Assembly (NCBI RefSeq): GCF_016461785.1
Contig: NZ_JAEMUH010000006.1
Location: forward strand, 1-64,000
Reading direction: 5' to 3'
Origin: Marinomonas ostreistagni
GTDB taxonomy: Bacteria; Pseudomonadota; Gammaproteobacteria; Pseudomonadales; Marinomonadaceae
DNA length: 64,000 nt
Below, piece after piece: positions 26,627-35,364 of this stretch (positions within the stretch are counted from its first letter, which is position 1; every line of letters starts with the position of its first letter). The notes under the pieces are model-generated. The model worked only from the letters and a program-made list of their open reading frames with translations. It had not been told where the DNA came from and did not search any database. Made by a program: the position numbers and the translations under genes.

Positions 26627-26974
26627 ATGTTAACAACGACTACTTTATTGGAAAAACTTTCTTCTGCACCAGAAACGGTCTCGTTTCAAGACACGATTAG
26701 TGTCATTGACAATGAGTATGAATTTACACCAACAGCATTCAAAAATGGTGTCCAGATTAACCAAGCCAACGAAAATAACGGCTCTTGCAAAATCTTTTAC
26801 TTCGCGCAAACCCATCAAATTGACCAAGACCGTGTTCTCAACTTATTTGGTGATTTTTATCGTAAAGATGTATTAGAAAATCCAGAAGGGACGGATCACC
26901 AGAACATTCGTCAGTTCATCATTAATGGCTGGTCCGGCATCTCATTTGAGGGGCAAGCCTTAAAAGCAAACTAG
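26627..26974 (+). CDS. HopJ type III effector family protein
   Basis: A 115-aa acidic protein matching the HopJ family along its length (VSFQDTISVIDNEYEFTPTAF, then CKIFYFAQ and LFGDFYRKDVL). The name comes from plant pathogens, but the family is widespread in marine bacteria without type III secretion, and I see no secretion genes here. The true role is unknown. It follows the MFS gene at 14 bp and is closed by a terminator. Confidence 0.85.
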   Translation: MLTTTTLLEKLSSAPETVSFQDTISVIDNEYEFTPTAFKNGVQINQANENNGSCKIFYFAQTHQIDQDRVLNLFGDFYRKDVLENPEGTDHQNIRQFIINGWSGISFEGQALKAN

Positions 26975-26979
26975 TATAT

Positions 26980-27003
26980 AAGGGCGAGTGATCGCCCTTT
27001 TTT
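26980..27003 (+). terminator. Rho-independent terminator after the HopJ gene
   Basis: AAGGGCGA-GTGA-TCGCCCTT followed by TTTT. It ends the MFS-HopJ transcript. Confidence 0.85.
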
Positions 27004-27073
27004 AATCCATGCGGTGAACTTTTAACGTAGCTGATATTCTAAGTTTGTTGAATAATCGAAGGTGTAAGTTGTT

Positions 27074-27898
27074 ATGGATTTAGTGGTTTTTGATTTAGAT
27101 GGCACGCTTTTAAATAAACAGCAACGTTTGTCTGCCACCACCATCGACACACTTGAAAAGATGAAGCAAGCTGGCATCGCTTACACTCTAGCGACTGGGA
27201 GAACTCATCTGGCAGCGCAGCCTTGTCTCGAAGGCCATAACTTCCCACTCTGGCAAATCTATAAAAATGGTGTTGAATGGTGGCATCCTGAGCTACAGGT
27301 CTATCGTCACAATGGCTTGTTGGACCATGAAACCATTCGTGCCACCTTGAATGATTTTGCAGAGCAAGGTGTTACACCCTTTGTATTTTGCCTAGATGCA
27401 CAAGGTCAACAACAAGTGTTTCATCCGGATACATTGGACAAGTACGGCGAAATGGTACTTGAAGAGTTGTCTGGGCATAATAACTTAACCAAACACAGCC
27501 TGTCAGGGCTCACGCCTGATACCCGCATTATTAACATTAGCGCTCTAGGACACCCATCACCATTACAGCAACTCGTAGAACGCTGTTCTAATTACGATGA
27601 ATTGGTCGCCTACTGTGGTGGTGGCATTTATCACCCCGAAACACATTGGATCGACATACACCACAACAGCACCTGTAAAGGCTCTGCAATCATGCAGCTG
27701 ATGGAAGAGCTCAGTGCAACGAATCTTATTGTCTTCGGTGATGGCGACAACGATTTGACCATGTTTGACATGGCAAACGAAGCCTACGCGACGGACAATG
27801 CACCAGATTATATTAAGCAAAAAGCAACGGCTACGGTCGGACATCATGATGCCGATGGGGTCGCTTTATTCCTTAGGGAGCGGTTTAATTTATCCTAA
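27074..27898 (+). CDS. HAD family (Cof-type) phosphatase
   Basis: A 274-aa cytoplasmic HAD hydrolase. Motif I is VVFDLDGTLLNK near residues 4-15, motif II falls around YTLATGRTH, and the metal motif is IVFGDGDNDLTMFD in the C-terminal third. A large C2-type cap lies between. Such enzymes dephosphorylate sugar phosphates, flavin or PLP phosphates, and the substrate cannot be predicted. It stands between two terminator-like stems and is probably a single-gene unit. Confidence 0.87.
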   Translation: MDLVVFDLDGTLLNKQQRLSATTIDTLEKMKQAGIAYTLATGRTHLAAQPCLEGHNFPLWQIYKNGVEWWHPELQVYRHNGLLDHETIRATLNDFAEQGVTPFVFCLDAQGQQQVFHPDTLDKYGEMVLEELSGHNNLTKHSLSGLTPDTRIINISALGHPSPLQQLVERCSNYDELVAYCGGGIYHPETHWIDIHHNSTCKGSAIMQLMEELSATNLIVFGDGDNDLTMFDMANEAYATDNAPDYIKQKATATVGHHDADGVALFLRERFNLS

Positions 27899-27942
27899 TA
27901 GGATACGAATCTTCGTGACATTGTTACGAATTTGCAACAAAA

Positions 27943-27960
27943 CTCTCTTTACGAAGAGAG
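27943..27960 (+). terminator. Hairpin after the HAD phosphatase gene
   Basis: CTCTCTT-TACG-AAGAGAG, a 7-bp stem with a UNCG-type loop, 44 bp after the stop codon. Only a short ATTATTA follows, so termination efficiency is uncertain. Confidence 0.4.
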
Positions 27961-28008
27961 ATTATTAGCCCATATTAGAGTCATAACGAAAACAAGTGGA
28001 GAAAGATT

Positions 28009-28170
28009 ATGTTTGAATTTGCCTTATTTGTCGCTGCCGTTGCTGGTGCGTTCTGGATGGCACATTCCCTAATCAGTACTGTATCTACACCTTCGATGAA
28101 AGCTCAACCAATTAAAATTGAGCAAGAGAAGCAACTAAAACAGCGCCCTCGCGATCGATTTCCTCGCTAG
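28009..28170 (+). CDS. 53-aa single-span membrane protein, uncharacterised
   Basis: ATG at 28009 preceded by GGAGAAAG at a good distance; stop TAG at 28168-28170. Residues 3-25 are hydrophobic (FALFVAAVAGAFWMAHSLIS), and the tail (30-53) is polar and basic with QRPRDRFPR at the end. The layout fits one inner-membrane helix with a cytoplasmic tail. I do not recognise a family. The strong ribosome site, clean topology and a following hairpin support a real gene. It lies between the HAD phosphatase and the convergent TyrR-like regulator. Confidence 0.6.
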   Translation: MFEFALFVAAVAGAFWMAHSLISTVSTPSMKAQPIKIEQEKQLKQRPRDRFPR

Positions 28171-28181
28171 CTAGTTCTTAG

Positions 28182-28207
28182 TCGCCATCTTGATACCTAG
28201 ATGGCGA
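28182..28207. terminator. Hairpin between the small membrane protein and tyrR genes
   Basis: TCGCCATCT (28182-28190) pairs perfectly with AGATGGCGA (28199-28207) across an 8-nt loop, in the gap between two converging genes. No T-run on either strand, so it is a modest terminator call. Confidence 0.45.
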
Positions 28208-28215
28208 TGCACCTG

Positions 28216-29706
28216 CTAAACGATGTCATACTCTTTTAGTTTATTTGCAATAGAGCTGTGACTTACGTTTAGAAATTTGGCCAATTTTCGTGTACTCGGG
28301 TATTGCGGATACAACTTTCTCAATACCTGAGCTTCATAGGCTTTGACGGTTTTATCAAGCGAGCCATCAATCAAAGCAATTGGCATAGTTTCACCCACCT
28401 TTAATGGCAAATCGCTGGTTTCAATTTGCACTCCACTGGCAATATGCCTTGCTTGGTAAAGACACGACTCCAGTTCTTTTAAGTTACCAGGCCAATGATG
28501 CATCTTCAGTGATGCCATGGCGTCTTCTGATAACGACATTGGCGTCTCCCCCGAGCGTTCACCGGCATCCGCTAAGATTTCGCGTGACAACCCCGCCAAA
28601 TCTTCCTTGCGCTCGCGTAAAGGCGGCACATGCAATTGATAGCTGCTTAGCATGAAATACAGCTCATCACGAAGATGGTCCTGCTCTCTTAAACTCTCAT
28701 CACTTAGTCTCGATAACCCAATCACTCGACAAGGCGCTTGTGTTTGATACAAACGACTTGGCTGCTCTTTTAACCAATCAATTAACAGACCTTGGCAGGA
28801 GTCTGACATGCGCTCAACATCGTCAATGGCCAACCAACCACCTTGCTCCAAATATTCCATCAATATTTCAGGAACTAATGCGCCACCTCCAACGTATCGA
28901 ATCGCTGACTCAAATTCTAAATTTTGCTTTTGCCACGCATGGAAAATAGCATCCAGTAAACGTTTTTTGCCAACGGCAAACTCCCCTGTCATCAACATCG
29001 GACTGTCTATAGAGACATAGGCATGAGCAAAGGTTAGGCAACGTTTCATGGCCACACTTCGACATACGCCTGTTTCCAGAAATCCTTGTAAGGCATGCTC
29101 AGCATCTGGGGCTTTACGCAAACTAGAGGCCTGCCTTCCCAACCTTTGCGCAGAACGAATATAAATAACGCCACCCGCACAAACATTTATAGCGTTTTCA
29201 TTTGTCACAAAGTAAGGCTGCATTTCTAACAACATAAGCTGACCATTTAAACGAACCCGTTTCGTCACCCCATGCTGAAAAGTTTGCCAATCCAATCGTT
29301 CAAAATTAATACTGGGGATAAATTGACTCAGTGGCTGTCCAAACATCTGAGTCAGAGTACTCGACACATCTTCTGCAGCCTGTTGCGTTGCCATGGTAAT
29401 GATGCCCTTTAAATCCACAGCAACGACGCCATCCGGCAGAGCTTCCAGCAAAGTATGTAACACGTGTTGCTCGCGCTCTGAGGGCGTGTATTGCACGGTT
29501 TTTACATCTGCGACACCACGCAAACGACGGATGTCTGCTAACAATTGAGTCAATTGCTTAAATTCAATATCATCAAAACCTACGTACAAGCAGCCAATAC
29601 GACTGTTGACTTCCACTCGGCGCATGTCGATATGATAAGGCACCAGCAGATCGAGTATTTCCATTGCCATCCCAACTCGATCTTCACACCTAACTTCTAA
29701 ACGCAT
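28216..29706 (-). CDS. tyrR: TyrR/PhhR-like regulator of aromatic amino acid metabolism
   Basis: A 496-aa protein with the TyrR layout: N-terminal ACT domain (MRLEVRCEDRVGMAMEILDL), a PAS domain (about 85-190), a sigma-54-activator-type AAA+ domain (about 215-430) and a Fis-type C-terminal helix-turn-helix (STRKLAKFLNVSHSSIANKL). The sigma-54 contact motif GAFTGA is absent, as in TyrR. Walker A is degenerate (GEFAVGKK), and the usual GTLFLDEI is GGWLAIDDV, so ATP binding may be weak. No aromatic degradation genes are adjacent; it is divergent from a LysR gene. Confidence 0.82.
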   Translation of the reverse strand: MRLEVRCEDRVGMAMEILDLLVPYHIDMRRVEVNSRIGCLYVGFDDIEFKQLTQLLADIRRLRGVADVKTVQYTPSEREQHVLHTLLEALPDGVVAVDLKGIITMATQQAAEDVSSTLTQMFGQPLSQFIPSINFERLDWQTFQHGVTKRVRLNGQLMLLEMQPYFVTNENAINVCAGGVIYIRSAQRLGRQASSLRKAPDAEHALQGFLETGVCRSVAMKRCLTFAHAYVSIDSPMLMTGEFAVGKKRLLDAIFHAWQKQNLEFESAIRYVGGGALVPEILMEYLEQGGWLAIDDVERMSDSCQGLLIDWLKEQPSRLYQTQAPCRVIGLSRLSDESLREQDHLRDELYFMLSSYQLHVPPLRERKEDLAGLSREILADAGERSGETPMSLSEDAMASLKMHHWPGNLKELESCLYQARHIASGVQIETSDLPLKVGETMPIALIDGSLDKTVKAYEAQVLRKLYPQYPSTRKLAKFLNVSHSSIANKLKEYDIV

Positions 29707-29768
29707 ATTTGCCTCAGTTTCGTTTCACATGACGATCTTATTTTAGTTGATCGATGCATACGACATTG

Positions 29769-29788
29769 GTCATAGTGCAGCCTATGAC
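29769..29788. promoter_or_regulatory. Dyad in the tyrR-lysR divergent region
   Basis: GTCATAG-TGCAGC-CTATGAC, perfect 7-bp arms with a 6-bp spacer, 62 bp from tyrR and 64 bp from the LysR start. It is a good candidate operator for autoregulation by the LysR protein. It does not match the TyrR box (TGTAAA-N6-TTTACA). Confidence 0.5.
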
Positions 29789-29852
29789 AAGTTCTATTCA
29801 TTAGAAAAATACAGTATCATGCGTGACCATTACTAGTCGAAATGGTCTCCCT

Positions 29853-30806
29853 ATGCAGCTCGATAAAATCGACCTCAATTTACTGCGTTACTTAGATTCT
29901 TTACTTCGTGAGCAAAATGTTACTCATGCTGCCAACCAACTTGGTATCACACAGCCTGCAATGAGTAATGGCTTACGCCGACTTAGGGACTTATTTCACG
30001 ACCCACTTTTAGTTCGCACAAGTGATGGCATGATGCCAACTGCTCTAGCGATTCAACTGCAACCTCGGGTACGTAGTATTTTACAGTCTGTCGATGAAGT
30101 ATTGCATCTGGGACACAACTTTGATGCAGAGTCCAGTGCCCGTGTATTCCGTATTATGGCCAGCGATTATGCCGAGGCGACACTTATTCCACCGTTAATG
30201 CAAAAACTGCAGCGCGAAGCACCTAATGTCATTATGGATGTCATGAACCCAAGTGACGTTAGCTTTCATGACGTAGAGAAAGGCAAGGTTGACTTGGTTA
30301 TTAACCGTTTCGATACACTACCGCAGTCTTTCCACCAGAAATCTGTATGGGTAGACCGATTCTCATGCTTAGTACCAAATGATGATCGTTTTGACGAAGT
30401 CATGAGTCTAGAGGACTACCTAGAGGCGCAACATGTTTGGGTAAGCAAAACAGGTTTTGGGGTTGGCGTTGGTATTCAGCCTGAAGAAGTCCAAAAACTT
30501 GGCTGGGTTGATTCTACACTGGCAGAACTCGGTCACAAACGAAACATTCGACTTTTCACTCGCAGTTATAATGTTGCTATGCGCTCAACAGAACAACTTG
30601 GCCTTGTGGCTACATTACCATCTTTAGCGACACGTTTAATGGTTGATAGCTCAAGCGTTAAAGTAGTCGAGCCACCATTCGAGATCCCACCTATTGAGTT
30701 AAAAATGCTATGGAGCCCTTTGCTACAGCATGACCCAGGCCATATTTGGCTGCGCTCAACCATTGCTGGCTGTGCTAAAACGATTGCCGAAAACGCAGAT
30801 CTATAA
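29853..30806 (+). CDS. LysR family transcriptional regulator
   Basis: A 317-aa regulator with an N-terminal winged helix (LDKIDLNLLRYLDSLLRE, then THAANQLGITQPAMSNGLRRL) and a periplasmic-binding-like effector domain from about residue 90. A GTG at 29823 would add ten residues, but MQLDKIDLNLL is the usual family start and neither codon has a strong Shine-Dalgarno sequence. It is divergent from tyrR across a dyad. Its target and effector are unknown. Confidence 0.87.
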   Translation: MQLDKIDLNLLRYLDSLLREQNVTHAANQLGITQPAMSNGLRRLRDLFHDPLLVRTSDGMMPTALAIQLQPRVRSILQSVDEVLHLGHNFDAESSARVFRIMASDYAEATLIPPLMQKLQREAPNVIMDVMNPSDVSFHDVEKGKVDLVINRFDTLPQSFHQKSVWVDRFSCLVPNDDRFDEVMSLEDYLEAQHVWVSKTGFGVGVGIQPEEVQKLGWVDSTLAELGHKRNIRLFTRSYNVAMRSTEQLGLVATLPSLATRLMVDSSSVKVVEPPFEIPPIELKMLWSPLLQHDPGHIWLRSTIAGCAKTIAENADL

Positions 30807-30810
30807 CTAA

Positions 30811-30836
30811 AAAAGGCGCTATCACCAGCGCCTTTT
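30811..30836. terminator. Bidirectional terminator between LysR and carbonic anhydrase genes
   Basis: AAAAGGCGCT-ATCACC-AGCGCCTTTT, a 10-bp stem with A- and T-rich flanks, between converging genes. Confidence 0.88.
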
Positions 30837-30843
30837 AACTTTT

Positions 30844-31479
30844 TTACGGGACTGTATTTAATCGAAGATAGGCTTCTTCTTCATCCGCGACGGTTACATT
30901 TAAATCTGTGATATGGCCATTTTTAATAGAGTAACACCAGCCATGGATTGTTAACGCCTGCCCTCGCTTCCATGCATTACGCACTATGCTCGTTTGACAA
31001 ACGTTTGCCACCTGCTCTATTACATTGAGCTCGCACATACGATCAAACTTGTCACAGTCATCGTGAATGTCGTCAACCTCAGCTTTATGAATTCGATAAA
31101 CATCTTTGATATGTCGCAACCAATTATCTATTAAGCCATATTCCTGTGTTTCCATCGCCGCCTTGATACCACCGCAGCCATAATGCCCAACCACCATAAT
31201 ATGCTTTACTTGCAGCACATCCACCGCATATTGAATAACAGATAAACAATTTAAATCCGTGTGCACGACAACATTGGCAATGTTTCTATGAACAAACACC
31301 TCCCCTGGCAATAAATCGACTATTTGATTTGCTGGAACACGACTGTCTGCACAGCCGATCCATAGGTAATCAGGTTTTTGTTGCTCAGATAATTTATCAA
31401 AAAATTCTGGATCTTCAGCATTGACCTTTGCAGCCCAATCGCGATTTTTATCAAACAACGCCTCTAATTTATTCGGCAT
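30844..31479 (-). CDS. can: Beta-carbonic anhydrase
   Basis: A 211-aa zinc enzyme interconverting CO2 and bicarbonate in the cytoplasm. The zinc ligands are Cys43, His99 and Cys102, with the catalytic dyad Asp45/Arg47 in IGCADSRVPANQIV; VVGHYGCGGIKAAM carries the second part. Length and motifs match the Can type. Its start overlaps the end of rlmA by 11 bp, so the two are probably cotranscribed. Confidence 0.95.
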   Translation of the reverse strand: MPNKLEALFDKNRDWAAKVNAEDPEFFDKLSEQQKPDYLWIGCADSRVPANQIVDLLPGEVFVHRNIANVVVHTDLNCLSVIQYAVDVLQVKHIMVVGHYGCGGIKAAMETQEYGLIDNWLRHIKDVYRIHKAEVDDIHDDCDKFDRMCELNVIEQVANVCQTSIVRNAWKRGQALTIHGWCYSIKNGHITDLNVTVADEEEAYLRLNTVP

Positions 31480-32323
31480 AAGTCTTTCCTTGCTTTTGAT
31501 ACCAACGCAACTTTACGTCTGCGGTCAAATCGATTTGCTGTAATGCCTGTGCGGCTCTTCGGCCTTCATAAGGCGCTTTATGGATATGCGGTGTCATACT
31601 GAGAAGCTGACCAATATCTTCTGGTGTTGAAAGAGAAAACTTAAATTGATGGTTCTTCTCTAACACCAATTCGAATCCTTCTATCCCTTCCAAAAACGTC
31701 GCACGATATGGCTTGATCTCAGGGTACAGTATCTTTCGAAGCTCAATTAAGTGATCTGCCCCCGATTCAATCAACAACAAATAACCCGCATCATTTAACA
31801 CTCGATGAAACTCTTCAATGACAGGGAAACCGAATGCACAGATAAGCCAATCAAAGCGCCCTGAGGCCACCGGTACATGCGCATTACTGCCGACAATCCA
31901 GTCAATGCTTTTGCTGCGTTTACTGGCGTCTGTGATCGCCCATTTGGAAATATCCAAACCGACGGCCGATACCTCACGAGCCGCTGAAAGGTGTTCAGTA
32001 AGCTGTCGTAGATAATGACCTTCACCACAGCCAGCATCCAAAACATCTAATCTGTTCGCAGACGCGAGTGAATCAGGTAAGGAAGCAATAATCGCTTCAA
32101 TAACAGGATCATAGTAACCGTTAGACAAAAAAGCTCTACGGGAAGCGACCATCTCTTTGCTATCACCGGGATCTTTAGAGTGCTTTTTTTGCACAGGCAG
32201 CAGGTTAATGTAACCCGTTTTTGCGATATCAAAGGAATGCCCATGCGCACAAACCAAAGTACGCTCTTGACGCTGCAAAACAGACTGATCAAGAGGGCAG
32301 CATAAATTTTCTAGATTAGACAC
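31469..32323 (-). CDS. rlmA: 23S rRNA (guanine-745-N1)-methyltransferase
   Basis: A 284-aa SAM-dependent enzyme methylating G745 of 23S rRNA. The RlmA signature FDIAKTGYINLLPVQKKHSK follows an N-terminal zinc site, and the SAM motif is VLDAGCGEGHYLRQL near residue 90. The zinc site is unusual: the normal CPxC knuckle reads CCPLD (residues 8-12), with Asp12 where the second Cys is expected, while C25 and H29 are present. The adjacent Cys8 may replace it. Upstream of and overlapping the carbonic anhydrase gene. Confidence 0.9.
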   Translation of the reverse strand: MSNLENLCCPLDQSVLQRQERTLVCAHGHSFDIAKTGYINLLPVQKKHSKDPGDSKEMVASRRAFLSNGYYDPVIEAIIASLPDSLASANRLDVLDAGCGEGHYLRQLTEHLSAAREVSAVGLDISKWAITDASKRSKSIDWIVGSNAHVPVASGRFDWLICAFGFPVIEEFHRVLNDAGYLLLIESGADHLIELRKILYPEIKPYRATFLEGIEGFELVLEKNHQFKFSLSTPEDIGQLLSMTPHIHKAPYEGRRAAQALQQIDLTADVKLRWYQKQGKTYAE

Positions 32324-32438
32324 TCAGGCTCCGAAATGAAGACGAAAGAACAATTACAGAATGGGCTGAATGTTAACAAAAAGCGAGTCACAAGCGTTAA
32401 CTTAGAAACCAAGTAAATAGCAAATTACGCAGACTTTT

Positions 32439-34445
32439 CTAGCCTTCTATTGGGGGGACTATTTGCGTAAATGTTTCTAAGTACTTTTCAAAATCATCAC
32501 AACACATAGGTTTTGCAAATAAATACCCTTGCACTTCTTGGCATTCGTAGTCGGTCAGTAAATTCATTTGCTGACGACTTTCAACGCCCTCAGCAATCAC
32601 TTTAAGATTCAAGCTCTGTGCCATGGCAATGGTTGCTTTCACAATCGCATCATCATCCCCGTCAATTCCTAAATCTTGTATAAATGAGCGATCAATTTTA
32701 AGCGCTTGAATCGGAAATTTTTTAAGGTAAGCAAGAGATGAGTAGCCTGTTCCAAAATCGTCAATAGATAAAGTAATGCCCATTTCTCGAAAGTCGTGCA
32801 GTTTTTTAATGGTGCCGTGAGCGTCCGACATCAACATACTTTCAGTCAGTTCAAGCTCTAATAAGTTTGGATCAATTCCCGTCTCCAGCAATATTTGCTG
32901 CACTACCTCTACTAAGTCTGGCTGCAGGAACTGACGTCCTGATAGGTTCACCGATAGGTTTATTGGTGGTAAGCCTTGGTCCTGCCAAGTTTTTAGTTGC
33001 TCACAAGCCTTACGGATTACCCACTCACCAAGCGGAAGAATTAAACCACTCTCTTCAGCGACAGGGATAAATTGATCAGGAGGTATCATGCCCTTTTCAG
33101 GGTGATGCCATCTAATTAAAGCCTCTGCCCCCACTGTCACTTCGTCTGAAGAACGTATTTTGGGCTGGTAATACAATTCAAACTGGCCTTCTTCAATGGC
33201 TTTTCTAAGACCACCACCAAGAGTTAAATAGGCACTAAAGCCTTCGCTCATCTGCTCCTGATAAACACGATAGCCATTGTGAGCATTCGCTTTGGATCGA
33301 TACATCGCAGCATCAGCATTCTTAAGAAGTGTATCAATATCACCACCATGATCAGGGTAGCATGCAATACCAATACTCGTAGTGATAAGCATCTCCATAT
33401 CAGAAACAGGGTAAGGTTCAGCACCCGTTGCATTGATCAGTACGGCGATTTCTTCAAGTTCATTTAAGTGTTTGACATGCTCTAACACTACTACAAACTC
33501 ATCTCCACCGAGTCGATACAAGCACGAACGAGAGGGGATGGTTGTCTTTATACGGTTGGCAACTTCCTGCAGCAGTTGATCTCCGACTCGATGCCCGAAA
33601 GTATCATTAACCACTTTGAAACCATCTAAATCTAGGTACATCACCCCAAATTGCCGCTCTCTCTTCTCGGCTGTCGCTTTCGCCTTTTCCAATTGTTGGT
33701 AGAGTAGATTTCTATTTGGAAGGTGGGTCAAACTGTCGTAGTTCTGCAACCTATAGAGCTTTACTTCATAATCGCGAAGTTCCTGTATATCCTGAGCGAA
33801 CATATCAATATTTCCATTCGCAGGATTAATATGTGCTTCTAATTCAAACCATCGAATACCAGAAGCGGTAGAGAGGCGAATCTCTTGATGCACAGCCCCA
33901 TCACGCTTCACTCTCTCTATAAAATGATTTGCAGCACTGTAGACGGCAAATAACTCTCGAATATTACCTATATTAGGGAATAATGTATGAGCACGCTGAC
34001 TGACAAATTGTTTGTCACCTGACTTTGAGAATGAAAGAAGAATCAGTGAATTTAATCGTTCAGAAATAGAGTTTTTACCGTAGGTGTACGGCATGGCTTG
34101 AGAAACACTCGGCGGGCATGGAAACGCCTCAACAGAAAATCCAAGTGCCTCTTCGCTTCCTAACGAAATAACCGTTGCCGTACAGCGATACAGACTATTG
34201 CTAACATCACGAATAAGCCAGTGAAAGCACAAAAGCGAACTTGACTGCGACTGCGCTAAAAAATGCGACAAGTCACTTTTCAAGTCACGATTAATATACG
34301 TTAGACCATCGTGACTAACTCCAAGAGCATCTGCAAAGCGCTCCTTTGCAACAGAGTTACTCCATGACACAGTTCCTTGTGCGATATCTATTACCCAAGC
34401 CGCTCGTTTCGAGCTTGGCACTAAGAACTCAACAATGTCATTCAT
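32439..34445 (-). CDS. PAS-GGDEF-EAL cyclic-di-GMP signalling protein
   Basis: A 668-aa cytoplasmic protein without a clear transmembrane segment. A PAS-like sensory part (about 1-230) ends in a linker helix, then a diguanylate cyclase domain with an intact GGDEF (about 311-315) and a phosphodiesterase domain with an intact EAL (GAEALIRW, about 438). DDFGTGYSSLAYL and the later EGVE motif are also present. Both domains look catalytically competent, so the net direction cannot be told. Such proteins set the c-di-GMP level that controls LapA-type adhesins like the one at the left edge; the link is inference. Confidence 0.9.
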   Translation of the reverse strand: MNDIVEFLVPSSKRAAWVIDIAQGTVSWSNSVAKERFADALGVSHDGLTYINRDLKSDLSHFLAQSQSSSLLCFHWLIRDVSNSLYRCTATVISLGSEEALGFSVEAFPCPPSVSQAMPYTYGKNSISERLNSLILLSFSKSGDKQFVSQRAHTLFPNIGNIRELFAVYSAANHFIERVKRDGAVHQEIRLSTASGIRWFELEAHINPANGNIDMFAQDIQELRDYEVKLYRLQNYDSLTHLPNRNLLYQQLEKAKATAEKRERQFGVMYLDLDGFKVVNDTFGHRVGDQLLQEVANRIKTTIPSRSCLYRLGGDEFVVVLEHVKHLNELEEIAVLINATGAEPYPVSDMEMLITTSIGIACYPDHGGDIDTLLKNADAAMYRSKANAHNGYRVYQEQMSEGFSAYLTLGGGLRKAIEEGQFELYYQPKIRSSDEVTVGAEALIRWHHPEKGMIPPDQFIPVAEESGLILPLGEWVIRKACEQLKTWQDQGLPPINLSVNLSGRQFLQPDLVEVVQQILLETGIDPNLLELELTESMLMSDAHGTIKKLHDFREMGITLSIDDFGTGYSSLAYLKKFPIQALKIDRSFIQDLGIDGDDDAIVKATIAMAQSLNLKVIAEGVESRQQMNLLTDYECQEVQGYLFAKPMCCDDFEKYLETFTQIVPPIEG

Positions 34446-34509
34446 CTAATACATCAAAAAAGCGAAAAAAGTGGCGGATAAGTTTGAAGATGATTCAATT
34501 TTATATCAT

Positions 34510-35364
34510 CTACCAATCATCTGGGCACACAAATAGCCAAAATAATTCGGAACTGTCTAATTTTATACTACTCACGCACGAAAACAAAACAGGTCTCTCA
34601 TCACCACGAAAGCGAAGCGATAACTCAAGCATAAGATCATTATTTATCTGTTTTTTAACTGAAATATCTGAATTTGCAGTAATCCAATAAGGTTTATTAG
34701 CTTCACACAACTGACTTAAGAAAGGTTGAGCTAAATAAAGATCAGACAACCTAATCCATCCGCCATGCCAATCAGAATGAGCAAAAAAGTTGCACGTTTT
34801 GTTTTTCAAAGGGTAGAAGTGACGACCATATATCATCAGGTTTTTCTGGGTATCTGAACATTTAGAAACAGAAGTTAACCATTCCTTACCCTCATTAATG
34901 GTTAAAATTTTAAGCTGATGATTACGTGCATGACTCTCTTTTTTATGCAGATTGTCATTTTTATTGGGGCCTATCCAGATTCCACCCATCAAATCAGATC
35001 GATACAAGTAGAACTTCAAAGCTATTTCAAATTGATACACCTTACCTTGCAGCTCTGCTAAGAGGTCAACCTCACCATATGTCTTACCATCGACATGAAT
35101 TTGCTGATGTTCCGCAATGACCCTTAGCGTTGAAAAGTGTTGTATTACAAAGGAAAACAACTGCTCAAAATATGTGCCGAGAAAATGTGATTTAGCAGAC
35201 GCCATATGCTCCATAAGCTCATGTGGATTCGCTTTAAGCTCTTGTAACTTTTGCGGCCACGTTGGTAACAAAAACTTCGCCAACGGAATATCGATTACAA
35301 AACTCTCTCGCTCACAAAGCAACCACTCTAAGTCAGCAAATAGCTGCTTAACAGAATGACTCAT
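34510..35364 (-). CDS. DUF1853 family protein
   Basis: A 284-aa conserved protein of unknown function. GEVDLLAELQGKVYQFEIAL followed by KFYLY (about residues 100-124) looks like the E/D...ExxLK core of the PD-(D/E)XK nuclease fold, which has been proposed for the family; activity is not shown. No signal peptide. Its start overlaps the stop of the yqcC gene by 4 bp (ATGA), so the two are coupled. Confidence 0.82.
   Translation of the reverse strand: MSHSVKQLFADLEWLLCERESFVIDIPLAKFLLPTWPQKLQELKANPHELMEHMASAKSHFLGTYFEQLFSFVIQHFSTLRVIAEHQQIHVDGKTYGEVDLLAELQGKVYQFEIALKFYLYRSDLMGGIWIGPNKNDNLHKKESHARNHQLKILTINEGKEWLTSVSKCSDTQKNLMIYGRHFYPLKNKTCNFFAHSDWHGGWIRLSDLYLAQPFLSQLCEANKPYWITANSDISVKKQINNDLMLELSLRFRGDERPVLFSCVSSIKLDSSELFWLFVCPDDW

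Noticed and set aside
26627-26974. HopJ protein as evidence for type III secretion
   Set aside because: The family is common in non-pathogenic marine bacteria, and no secretion genes are present in the window.
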